DNA of 64,000 bases from Arcticibacterium luteifluviistationis (GTDB lineage Bacteria; Bacteroidota; Bacteroidia; Cytophagales; Spirosomataceae), in NCBI RefSeq assembly GCF_003258705.1, contig NZ_CP029480.1, positions 4,588,001 through 4,652,000 of the forward strand. Reading direction: 5' to 3'. Position 1 is the stretch's first letter, and each line of letters opens with the position of its first letter. The translations under genes were made by a program, and so were the position numbers. Below, one piece after another: positions 52,350 to 60,846 of this stretch. The notes below the pieces were generated by a model that was not told the DNA's origin, did not search any database, and saw only the letters and a program-made list of their open reading frames with translations.

Positions 52350-52703
52350 ACAAAAAAAGGGATGAACATTGTTCACCCCTTTTTCAATAGTTACTCCTTT
52401 TGAGTTTTATTTTATGCTTTCATAAAGCGTGTTAAACTTCTCTAGCTTAGTTCCAATTTTGGTAGCTAAGTCTACGGCAGTTTTAGCATTCAGCTTAGCT
52501 TTTTCGCTTTCTCCATCTTTTTGATTTAGTCTAGCTAACTCATAATAGTATTCTGCTCTTACATTATCCTGAGTAATGGTAGGAAGTGCACTTACTAACC
52601 AGGTTTTGGCAGATTTTACATAAGAGTTGTCTGGGAAATTGTCTGTAAAAACTCTTGTGATATAAACATAAGCTGAGCCATTTCCTTTAAACGTGTTAAT
52701 CAT
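52350..52703. repeat. Copy B of the 354-base near-identical block
   Basis: Same orientation as copy A, offset 1349 bases; covers the terminator and 3' end of the second thioredoxin-TPR gene. Confidence 0.9.
52352..52384 (-). terminator. Terminator of the second thioredoxin-TPR gene
   Basis: GGGATGAAC-ATT-GTTCACCCC, one G-T pair where copy A has A-T, with A and T runs outside. Confidence 0.8.
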
Positions 52704-53669
52704 TTTATTTCCTACAGCTAAGGCTTGAGGTAAATTTCCTTCTCTAATATTAGCTTTAGTTTCAAACTCCCAAAGGGTATTGTCTGCATATTGACTGGCT
52801 TTAATACGAGCCATATAAAGCCTTATTTTCTTTAACTCGTTTGTGTCGTATTCTTTCCCTCTTGGACCATAAAGGGTCTTTTGTAAAATCCCACCTAGAA
52901 TATTGTTTTGATTATCTGCATGACCTTCAGCTTTTTCATAAGCTGCTGCTTCGTCCACATGATTAAACCAATATTGGGCAAAACCATTGTCTAAGTTATC
53001 AACTGCTTTCTTTGTCAATTCCCAACTGCCTTCAGAACCTAATTCATCTTTTGGGAAAACTTCAAAAAGAGCATTGGCGGCAGCTATTCCGGCGGTGGTG
53101 TCTTTTATTACTCTGGTAAAAGAAGCATAATCACCTAAAAACTTTATAGAACGCTCTCCATCTTCAAATCTTTTGGCAAAACTAGATGCTCTTGTTTTTG
53201 GGTCTAAAGCTGCGTCGGCATTACCGTTAATAGAGGCAATGTTTGGGTCGGCACTGGCTTGGTGTACTAAGTTGCCATCGCCATCAAAGTATAAGAACAT
53301 CGGGAAACTAGGAAGCCAGATGTTTCTTTCGTTTAAGTATTTTACCTGTTCTGCTTCAGTCACGTTTAACTTGAAGTTGATAAAATTGCTGTTGTATTTT
53401 TTTGCAACTTCCGGCTCCTTGAAAAATGGCTCCAATGCTAGGCAATATTGGCAAGTAGGAGAGTAACACTCCACAAAAAGTAACTCACCTCTGCTTTTGG
53501 CCTCAGCTAAAGCTTCTTCAAAAGAGGATTTCCAAGATATTTCACTTTCGTTAATTACTTTTGCAGGAAGGGTCGGAGTATTAGCTTGTTGCGAGTTTGA
53601 TTTGCAACCAATTGCCAATAAGACTATTAGGATGGATATTCCTTTGAGGTTTTGAATGTGCTTTTTCAT
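52407..53669 (-). CDS. Thioredoxin-domain lipoprotein with helical tail, copy 2
   Basis: 420 residues from ATG 53669. A lipoprotein signal (ISILIVLLAIGC) replaces the plain signal peptide of copy 1. The redox motif is Cys-Gln-Tyr-Cys in SPTCQYCLALEPFF, and the cis-Pro region is LPSFPMFLYFDGDGNLVHQ. The first ~310 residues are clearly but only moderately like copy 1, while the last ~98 are identical. The different active-site dipeptide and anchoring suggest the copies took different redox roles while their tails were kept the same by recombination. Confidence 0.85.
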   Translation of the reverse strand: MKKHIQNLKGISILIVLLAIGCKSNSQQANTPTLPAKVINESEISWKSSFEEALAEAKSRGELLFVECYSPTCQYCLALEPFFKEPEVAKKYNSNFINFKLNVTEAEQVKYLNERNIWLPSFPMFLYFDGDGNLVHQASADPNIASINGNADAALDPKTRASSFAKRFEDGERSIKFLGDYASFTRVIKDTTAGIAAANALFEVFPKDELGSEGSWELTKKAVDNLDNGFAQYWFNHVDEAAAYEKAEGHADNQNNILGGILQKTLYGPRGKEYDTNELKKIRLYMARIKASQYADNTLWEFETKANIREGNLPQALAVGNKMINTFKGNGSAYVYITRVFTDNFPDNSYVKSAKTWLVSALPTITQDNVRAEYYYELARLNQKDGESEKAKLNAKTAVDLATKIGTKLEKFNTLYESIK

Positions 53670-53719
53670 TAAATGCATAAACGTTTTGAGGATAGAATGT
53701 TCAGATTGAATTGAATCAA

Positions 53720-53727
53720 TAATTTTG
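53720..53727 (+). promoter_or_regulatory. Possible -7 element of map
   Basis: TAATTTTG fits TAnnTTTG, 77 bases before the map start. The -33 box is not found. Confidence 0.25.
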
Positions 53728-53804
53728 CCGAAATTAAGAACAAAACAGGAAACGACAGCAAGATTGATTATGTTGTCTTGTTAAATGGATGTTAAAAATA
53801 GATT

Positions 53805-54569
53805 ATGTCAATAAGTAGTGATGAAGAACTAGAAGGTATGAAGGCTGTCAGCAAGGCTGTGGGCGAAACCTTAAAAGAGATGAGAGCTTATGCTAAAGTG
53901 GGCATGAGTACGCATGAATTAGATGAGTACGGTGGAGAATTGCTAAAGAAATATGGAGCAAAATCAGCTCCTTATGAAAGTTATGAATTTCCAGGTTGGA
54001 CCTGTATTAGTGTTAACGAGGTAGTGGCTCACGGCACGCCATCAAAAGAAATTATCCTGAAAGAAGGAGACTTGGTTAATGTTGATGTTTCGGCAGAGTT
54101 AAATGGCTTTTGGTCGGATAACGGTGGTTCTTTTGTTTTAGGGGAAGATATTCATAAGCTTCAGCCTTTAGTGGATGCCTCTAAAAAGATACTTTTTGAT
54201 GCCATTAGTAAGATAAAAGGTGGCGTCAAGATTTCTGATGTAGGTTTGATTATGGAAAGTGGTGCTAAAAAAGCGGGCTTTAAGGTCATTCGTAATTTGG
54301 CGGGTCATGGTGTAGGAAGAAGTTTACATGAAGAGCCAGAAGATATTTTAAATTATAGAGATAAATCTAACAAACAGCGTTTTAGGAAAAACTCGGTGGT
54401 AGCGATAGAAACATTTATATCTACCGACTCTAAATACGCGGTGGAATCTGGTGGAGAATGGAATTTAGTGGGAGATAAGGGTGGTTTTGTGACACAGCAC
54501 GAGCATACCATAGTGGTAACTGATGGAGAACCGTTGATTTTAACTGCTTGTAATGAAATTTGGAATTAA
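53805..54569 (+). CDS. map: Methionine aminopeptidase, type I
   Basis: 254 residues. Pita-bread fold motifs: YESYEFPGWTCISVNEVVAHGTP, LVNVDVSAELNGFWSDNGGSF with the two metal Asp, GHGVGRSLHEEPE with the metal His, AIETFIS with Glu, and QHEHTIVVTDGEPL with the last Glu. All five metal ligands are therefore present. It removes the initiator Met from new proteins. The wording GFWSDNGGSF differs from the usual GYHGDTSRTF, so this is a divergent member and may be a second map. An ArsC/YffB-like gene follows at 11 bases. Confidence 0.9.
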   Translation: MSISSDEELEGMKAVSKAVGETLKEMRAYAKVGMSTHELDEYGGELLKKYGAKSAPYESYEFPGWTCISVNEVVAHGTPSKEIILKEGDLVNVDVSAELNGFWSDNGGSFVLGEDIHKLQPLVDASKKILFDAISKIKGGVKISDVGLIMESGAKKAGFKVIRNLAGHGVGRSLHEEPEDILNYRDKSNKQRFRKNSVVAIETFISTDSKYAVESGGEWNLVGDKGGFVTQHEHTIVVTDGEPLILTACNEIWN

Positions 54570-54580
54570 GAATAAATAAA

Positions 54581-54931
54581 ATGGCATATATACTTTACGG
54601 AATACCAAACTGCAACACTGTAAAAAAGGCACAAACATGGTTGACAGAAAATGGTGTAGACTTTAAGTTTCATAATTTCAAGAAAGATGGCTTAAGTAAA
54701 GAGAAAGTTGACTCTTGGTTAAGTCAAGAATCTTATGAGGTACTTATTAATAAAAAAGGCACCACTTATAGAAAACTTTCGGCTGGTGAAAAAGATGCTT
54801 TAGATAATAATGCAGCTGCCGCAGAACTTATGTTGGCTAATGCTTCTGTGATAAAAAGACCAGTTTTGGAACTTGACGAAAAAGTGATTTCGGTGGGCTT
54901 TACTCCTGAACTTTACGAGGGTATTTTTTAG
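54581..54931 (+). CDS. ArsC/Spx-family protein of YffB type
   Basis: 116 residues from ATG 54581. Thioredoxin-like fold with a single active Cys in PNCNTVKKAQTWL, and the YffB-type block LINKKGTTYRKLS; C-terminal ASVIKRPVLELDEKVISVGF. True arsenate reductases need additional Arg residues near the Cys and an ars operon, neither of which is seen here. YffB proteins are of uncertain function (GSH-dependent reductase suggested). It lies 11 bases after map. Confidence 0.85.
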   Translation: MAYILYGIPNCNTVKKAQTWLTENGVDFKFHNFKKDGLSKEKVDSWLSQESYEVLINKKGTTYRKLSAGEKDALDNNAAAAELMLANASVIKRPVLELDEKVISVGFTPELYEGIF

Positions 54932-55106
54932 TTTTTTTTATTAGACCATTTTTTAAAATGTAGTATAAAACGAATAGGATGGCTGATTTGCCCTTTGTGA
55001 GGGGTGCATTTTGATTCATAATACTACCATGAATCATTCAAAGGCTTAAGGGTATTTCTAGGTTGGCTATCTCTTGACTAGATTTGAAGAAAAAAACACC
55101 CAAGGT

Positions 55107-56543
55107 ATGTCTTTAAAATCGCTCGCAGTTCTTTTTGTAGCCTTCTCGCTCTTTTCATGTTCTGAAGAAAAAGAGATAGAGAAAAACCCGAATGTAATTT
55201 ACATTTTAGCAGATGACCTAGGTTACGGTGATGTGGGCTGCTACGGACAGGAATTAATTAAGACGCCAAACATAGATAAATTAGCTGCAGATGGAATGTT
55301 ATTTACAGACCATTACGCTGGAAGTTCTGTTTGTGCTCCGTCTAGAGCTTCATTAATGACTGGTAAGCACATTGGTCATAGTTATGTTAGAGGAAATTAT
55401 GAAAAAGGACCTTTGGGTTTTGGAGCTTGTCTAGAATTAAGAGACCAAGATTTTACGCTTGGTGAGTTACTTAAGAAAGCCGATTATCAAACATCCATTA
55501 TAGGAAAATGGGGTTTAGGAATGGACGCTACTACTGGCGAGCCAATCAAGCAAGGTTTTGATTATAGCTACGGCTATTTGAACCAAGGTCACGCACATAA
55601 TCAGTTTCCAGAGTATCTTTTTGAAAACGGAAATAGAATTGCCATTGAAGAGAATGAGGAAGGCAAAATGGGAGGCTTTTCAAATGACCTTTTCACTAAA
55701 AGAGCAATAAAGTACTTAGACAATGAAACTTCAGAAAAGCCATTTTTCTTATACATGGCTTATACTACTCCGCATGCTGAGCTAGTATTACCAGCTTCAG
55801 AAACTTTTGATAAATATGCAGAAACGGTAGATGATAAGGCTTTTGTAAATGCTGCAGGAAAAAGTAGTAGTGACGGAAATAAGTGGGCTTATAGGTCTAC
55901 AGAAACACCTCTTGCGGCTTATGCCGCTCAAATAAGTCATTTAGACTCTTGCGTAGGTGTCTTAGTTAACAAAATCAAAGAATTGGGCTTAGAAGATAAT
56001 ACCATTATCATGTTTAGCTCGGACAATGGCCCTCATAGAGAAGGTGGGGCTAATCCGAGTTATTTTAAAAGTTCAGGAGAATTTAGAGGTGTAAAAAGAG
56101 ACCTTTATGAAGGTGGAATCAGGGTTCCATTTATTGTTAAATGGCCAGGAAAGGTTGAAAAGGGTTCTATTTCAAATCATACATCGGCCTTTTGGGATTT
56201 AATGCCAACCTTAGCAGATATTACAAATCAGGATTTAGCCGGCTCGGAAACGGACGGCTTATCTTTTTTACCAACATTAACTAATAATACTCAAAAAGAG
56301 CACGATTATTTATATTGGGAATTTCATGAAAATCCTAGTTCTGATCAAGCAGTAAGAAAAGGAAAGTGGAAAGCTGTAAGGCACGACTATAAAGGTGAAA
56401 TGGAGCTTTATGATTTAGAGAAAGATAGAGGTGAAATGAATGACGTAGCTTCCGAGAATCCTGAAATTGTTAAGGAAATGACAGCCTTATTAGATAATAC
56501 TAGAACGCCAAGTGAAATTTGGCCACTAAAAAGTTTAAAGTAG
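55107..56543 (+). CDS. Sulfatase (Cys-type, arylsulfatase-like), lipoprotein
   Basis: 478 residues from ATG 55107, giving a lipoprotein signal (LAVLFVAFSLFSC); the open frame starts earlier at a TTG. Metal-binding start NVIYILADDLGYGDVGCYG; Cys76 in CAPSRASLMTG is the residue to be converted to formylglycine; further blocks are IGKWGLG, YMAYTTPHAE, MFSSDNGPHREGG. It would hydrolyse sulfate esters on polysaccharides. A maturation enzyme (anaerobic SME) is not in the window. The gene sits directly upstream of an HTCS and SusCD, placing it in that utilisation locus. Confidence 0.93.
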   Translation: MSLKSLAVLFVAFSLFSCSEEKEIEKNPNVIYILADDLGYGDVGCYGQELIKTPNIDKLAADGMLFTDHYAGSSVCAPSRASLMTGKHIGHSYVRGNYEKGPLGFGACLELRDQDFTLGELLKKADYQTSIIGKWGLGMDATTGEPIKQGFDYSYGYLNQGHAHNQFPEYLFENGNRIAIEENEEGKMGGFSNDLFTKRAIKYLDNETSEKPFFLYMAYTTPHAELVLPASETFDKYAETVDDKAFVNAAGKSSSDGNKWAYRSTETPLAAYAAQISHLDSCVGVLVNKIKELGLEDNTIIMFSSDNGPHREGGANPSYFKSSGEFRGVKRDLYEGGIRVPFIVKWPGKVEKGSISNHTSAFWDLMPTLADITNQDLAGSETDGLSFLPTLTNNTQKEHDYLYWEFHENPSSDQAVRKGKWKAVRHDYKGEMELYDLEKDRGEMNDVASENPEIVKEMTALLDNTRTPSEIWPLKSLK

Positions 56544-56560
56544 AATAAGCAAAACATAGT

Positions 56561-59500
56561 TTGAAAACGATTGGATGTTTTCTTTTTAATTTCCTTGCCC
56601 TTTTAATTAATTTAAATGGGCAAGGAATTGATTTGAATAACCTTCGGATTTCAGAAGAAGGTTGGCTTCCAAATCGTTCGGTAAACTGCATTTTTCAAGA
56701 TTCCGAGGGATTACTTTGGGTAGGTACGGGTTCTGGTCTCTATGAGTATGATGGCTATGATGTAAAACACTATGCCACCAAGCCAAACCAAACAAATGCT
56801 CTTTTTACCAATACGGTAACCAGTTTGTCAGAAGATAGCTTTGGAAACATTGTTATTTCCATGGAAAGTGGCTTCAGCGTTTTTAATAAGAAAACTAAAG
56901 TTTTTCAAACGCTCTCTAGAGAAATTGAGGGTTTTGGCAATTTAAAGAGAGGGAGTAATAATGAGCTTTGGGTAGGAACTAGTACCAAAAACTATCTTTA
57001 TCAATATAAGAACGACTCTAAAGACGGTTTTTCGCCTGATAGTTTAGAGACGTTTTTTCATGCAGCGAAAGATTTTGAAAGTCAAACTGGGCGTATTGTT
57101 GATCTAGAACAGATAAATACTGAGCTACTATTATTAGGCACTGCTAAAGGGCTTTTTCTTTTAGATATAAAAAAGCAAACCTTAAAAGCTACATCCTATA
57201 CATTTCCAGTAAGTGTTATTCGCAAATCTAAACTTGGCGAAATCTGGGTAGGAACTCAAGGCAAAGGCTTATTTGAGTTTGCGATTGAAGAGGATGATTT
57301 CAAATTACTAAACCAATACCATTTCGGAAATCCAAAAGAAGCAGGATACGATTTCATCACCTCCATTGCTTTTGGTAGAAATAAGGAAATACTGGTTACT
57401 TCTTATCATAACTTTTATTTAAGCTCTGGCTTAGGAGGGAAAAAGCAGTTTGAAGATGTAAAACTGGACACTCATATTTTTGATGACAATAATATCCTTA
57501 CTTCTTATATAGATAAGCTTGGTGTAATTTGGATTGGCACTTTGAGAGGATTGGTGAAGATAAGACCAGCTTCTATTGAGGTGGAAAGGATAAAACTGAA
57601 TGTTAAGAATTATATTCCTATAAACAATCAGGTTAATTACCTTTTCAAAGACAACAGGAATAAGATATGGGTTAAAACTAGAGATGATGGTTCTTTTGTT
57701 TTTGACCCGAAAACGGAACTATTCGAGAAAATAAATTTCCCCAATAATGTAAGAAGGTTCTATCAGGCGGAGAATGGCGTTTACTATTTTATAGGAGAAA
57801 CAAATTTTTATGAGCTGAAGAGTATTAGCTCTATGTCGGAATTTAAGCTGCTGCATTCGGCTAAAACAACCATAAATGTGGCATTGGAGATTGAAAAGGG
57901 AGAGTGGTGGCTTGGCTGTGAAAAAGATGGTTTAGAAAGATATTCTGTTAATAAAAAAGGAGTTCATGACAAACTGCTCCAAAAGGTTAATGAACTAAGT
58001 AATCATACTTCTACCACTTTTGCGATGATTAAGGATCGGTCGCAAAATGTATGGATAGGCTCCAGGGGAGATGGTCTTACTAAGGTTAACTTAGTGACTG
58101 GTGTAGTAAAGAAATATTCTGGTATAGATAGAAAAGGGACAATATCAAGAAGAATCTTAGCTTTAAAAGAAGATTCAAAAGGGCAAATATGGATTGGCAC
58201 AAGAGAAGGTGGGCTTTATAAATATTTGCCAGAGACAGATACCTTTAAACAATACACAAAATCTGATGGCTTGCCTTCTGATGTAGTTTGTGCTATTGGA
58301 GAGAGTTTGAACATGGACTTGGTAGTAAGTACGGATAATGGCGTTGCCAAATTTATTCCGAATGAACCAATCCCTTTTCAAAGCTATGGGATTGAAGAGA
58401 ACATAACTTTTGGTGATTTTTCTTTTGGAGCAGTGGCAGAAGGAGAAAAGGGGGAAGTTTACTTTGGGAACACCAATGGTATTTATAAAATAAAAACGCT
58501 ACCAACGCAAGGGCGGCAGATGGCTGCATTTCACTGGAATTCTTTTGAAGTACTAGATACAGATGGAAATAAGAATGATGGGAAAAACCTAATTAATGAT
58601 ATTCTAGGAAATAAAATCATACACCTACAAGCCAATGAGAATAGCTTTGAAGTCATATTCTCATTACTTGATTTTGGTATTCCTGAGAAAAATAGATATG
58701 CCTACAGGTTAAAAGGCTATGATAATGATGCGTGGAGGTACTCATTAGATGCCAATCAAAAAGTACAGTTTTTAAATATTCCTTCGGGACAATATACTTT
58801 GGAGGTGAAATCTTCTAATAGTTATGGTCAATGGAACGACGAACCAGCCAGTTTCGAGATTATAATAGACGTACCATTTTGGCGTTCAAAAATGGCTTTT
58901 TTTATGTATGCCGTGCTTTTTCTTTCGTTTCTGTATTTAGCCTATTTTTTGTTTAAAAGGTGGGTTAAACTTCAGAAACAGCTTCAAGAAGAGAAAGCTC
59001 AGGTAGCTTTTCAAGACCAACAAATGGTTCATTTCTCTGATTTATCTCACGAAATCAAGAATCGACTAACCATGATTTTGGGGCCTTTAGAGAATGCATT
59101 GACAGGAAAGAAAGTAAATCAGGCGGTTCTTAATAATCTGTATGAGCAAGCTCTCCGTTTAAAAAGAATTACGGACCAGATAATGAATATCAGAAAAAGT
59201 GAAGGTGGAGAGTTCCTTTTGAAAGTGGGGGAAGGAAACATTTTTTCTTTAATGGAGACCATTTGCCATGATTCCGAGCCTTTGGCAGTCATTCGAGATA
59301 TTGAACTTAAATATTCTTTCGAGCAAGAGTATCCAGAAGCGTGGTTTGATGAAGAATTGATAGAAATCATGATGCTTAACTTATTAAGCAATGCCATGAA
59401 ATACACCCCGCCAGATGGTGTTGTAACTGTTTCTGGTGAGACAGTTGTTCTTGAAAAATCTGATTTGCCAGATACAGCACCAATGGCTGGTACTTACCTG

Positions 59501-60607
59501 AAATGTACCGTAAGTGATACTGGAATTGGTATTCCGGAGGGTGATATTGAGAAGCTTTTTGATAGATTTTACAGAGCGAGTAATTTAGCCGAATCAGGTG
59601 GAGGGAAAGGTATTGGCCTTGAATTAGTGACCAGATTGGTTCAAAAGCATAGAGGTTTTATCGACATAAAAAGTAAGGAAAATGAGTTCACAGATGTCAC
59701 CTTCTATTTGCCAATAGAAAAACAACACTTTCAGGTTAATGAAATGAAACTCTCTATTGATAGTGTTCCCATTATCGAGATTCAGTCAAGGTCTAAAAAT
59801 GAGCTTAAGACAAACTACACGAATGAAAGTGGTACCGTTCCGGTCATTCTTATAGTAGATGACGAACCCGAAATTTTAGATTTATTAGAAGAAAACTTGA
59901 GTGTCAATTTTGAAGTTATAAGAGCTCAAAATGGAGAAGAGGCGTTTAAGAAACTTAGTTTAAGAAACTTCGATTTGATTATTAGTGATTTGGCTATGCC
60001 CAAAATGGATGGTCTTTCGCTGTTAAGGCAGGTGAAAAGTCAAGCTACATGGAATCACATTCCTTTTATTATTCTTACAGGTCGAAATTCGGAGTCACAG
60101 AAGTTACTTTGCCTTCAAAGCGGGGTTGATGACTTTATCGACAAGCCTTTTAGTGCAACTTTAATAAAATGGAGAGCTAAAAACTTGATTGAAAATCGCT
60201 CCCTTTTGAAAGCTAAGTTTGCAAAAAAGATTAATCTGGAGCCTGAAGAGTCTGAGATAGAATCGGCCGAGGACCAGTTTATTCAAAAGGTTATTGGGCA
60301 TATTGAATCTAATTTAATGAATCCAAGTTTAGGCGTGGAGTTTCTTGCAGAGGAGTGTAGTATGAGTAGGGCTACTTTTTATAGAAAAATGGAAAGTTTG
60401 TTAGGAGAAGCACCATCTGTGTTTATTAGAACCTATCGTCTTAAGAAAGCAGCACAGTTATTAAAAAGTGGAAATTTCTATATTTCCGAAGTAGCTTATC
60501 AAACAGGGTTTAACAATCCGAAATATTTTACCAAATGCTTTCAAAAGGAATTTGGAACTACGCCTTCCGAATACATCAAGAATATAGCAGAAGGAACATT
60601 TAAGTAA
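56561..60607 (+). CDS. Hybrid two-component system sensor/regulator (HTCS)
   Basis: 1348 residues. The start is a TTG at 56561; only this start gives the signal peptide (MKTIGCFLFNFLALLINLNG) and there is no nearby ATG. Order: periplasmic beta-propellers with repeated (D)xxGxxWxGT units, a Y_Y_Y domain to about 780, one transmembrane helix (about 785-805), HisKA with His830 in SDLSHEIKN, HATPase (NAMKYTPPDG, DTGIGIPEGD), receiver with Asp1143 in SDLAMPKMDG, and an AraC-type HTH at the end. HTCS proteins bind oligosaccharides outside and activate a neighbouring sus locus. It lies 17 bases after the sulfatase stop. Confidence 0.95.
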   Translation: MKTIGCFLFNFLALLINLNGQGIDLNNLRISEEGWLPNRSVNCIFQDSEGLLWVGTGSGLYEYDGYDVKHYATKPNQTNALFTNTVTSLSEDSFGNIVISMESGFSVFNKKTKVFQTLSREIEGFGNLKRGSNNELWVGTSTKNYLYQYKNDSKDGFSPDSLETFFHAAKDFESQTGRIVDLEQINTELLLLGTAKGLFLLDIKKQTLKATSYTFPVSVIRKSKLGEIWVGTQGKGLFEFAIEEDDFKLLNQYHFGNPKEAGYDFITSIAFGRNKEILVTSYHNFYLSSGLGGKKQFEDVKLDTHIFDDNNILTSYIDKLGVIWIGTLRGLVKIRPASIEVERIKLNVKNYIPINNQVNYLFKDNRNKIWVKTRDDGSFVFDPKTELFEKINFPNNVRRFYQAENGVYYFIGETNFYELKSISSMSEFKLLHSAKTTINVALEIEKGEWWLGCEKDGLERYSVNKKGVHDKLLQKVNELSNHTSTTFAMIKDRSQNVWIGSRGDGLTKVNLVTGVVKKYSGIDRKGTISRRILALKEDSKGQIWIGTREGGLYKYLPETDTFKQYTKSDGLPSDVVCAIGESLNMDLVVSTDNGVAKFIPNEPIPFQSYGIEENITFGDFSFGAVAEGEKGEVYFGNTNGIYKIKTLPTQGRQMAAFHWNSFEVLDTDGNKNDGKNLINDILGNKIIHLQANENSFEVIFSLLDFGIPEKNRYAYRLKGYDNDAWRYSLDANQKVQFLNIPSGQYTLEVKSSNSYGQWNDEPASFEIIIDVPFWRSKMAFFMYAVLFLSFLYLAYFLFKRWVKLQKQLQEEKAQVAFQDQQMVHFSDLSHEIKNRLTMILGPLENALTGKKVNQAVLNNLYEQALRLKRITDQIMNIRKSEGGEFLLKVGEGNIFSLMETICHDSEPLAVIRDIELKYSFEQEYPEAWFDEELIEIMMLNLLSNAMKYTPPDGVVTVSGETVVLEKSDLPDTAPMAGTYLKCTVSDTGIGIPEGDIEKLFDRFYRASNLAESGGGKGIGLELVTRLVQKHRGFIDIKSKENEFTDVTFYLPIEKQHFQVNEMKLSIDSVPIIEIQSRSKNELKTNYTNESGTVPVILIVDDEPEILDLLEENLSVNFEVIRAQNGEEAFKKLSLRNFDLIISDLAMPKMDGLSLLRQVKSQATWNHIPFIILTGRNSESQKLLCLQSGVDDFIDKPFSATLIKWRAKNLIENRSLLKAKFAKKINLEPEESEIESAEDQFIQKVIGHIESNLMNPSLGVEFLAEECSMSRATFYRKMESLLGEAPSVFIRTYRLKKAAQLLKSGNFYISEVAYQTGFNNPKYFTKCFQKEFGTTPSEYIKNIAEGTFK

Positions 60608-60648
60608 CAAGAGTTTATAGTTGGCTTCATTTGTTTAGAATAGAATGT

Positions 60649-60679
60649 ATAGAGGACATAGGTCCTCTATCTTTTTTTT
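60649..60679 (+). terminator. Terminator of the HTCS gene
   Basis: 9-base arms ATAGAGGAC and GTCCTCTAT around ATAG, followed by CTTTTTTTTG. Confidence 0.88.
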
Positions 60680-60762
60680 GCCCTTTATTTATCAGACAAA
60701 TATGGTCTTTAATCGCTTAGAAGCCAGTAAATGGTCCCTTTGAAACATTTTTCACCCTTTAT

Positions 60763-60797
60763 TGAGACATCTAGAAAGTCTCATGAAACTACTTTTG
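60763..60797 (+). promoter_or_regulatory. Candidate promoter and HTCS operator before susC
   Basis: TACTTTTG (60790-60797) fits the TAnnTTTG -7 consensus, 49 bases before the ATG. Just upstream, TGAGAC-N9-GTCTCA (60763-60768, 60778-60783) is a perfect inverted repeat at the place where an activator would bind. No -33 TTTG exists at the right distance, as expected for an activator-dependent promoter. Confidence 0.4.
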
Positions 60798-60846
60798 CTT
60801 CTGTAAAATACATTCAATTCTATTAACCTAATTATTAACAAAGACT

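Noticed and set aside
54581-54931. Arsenate reductase
   Set aside because: The protein belongs to the wider ArsC/Spx fold, but the GTTYRKL block points to YffB type and there is no ars operon.
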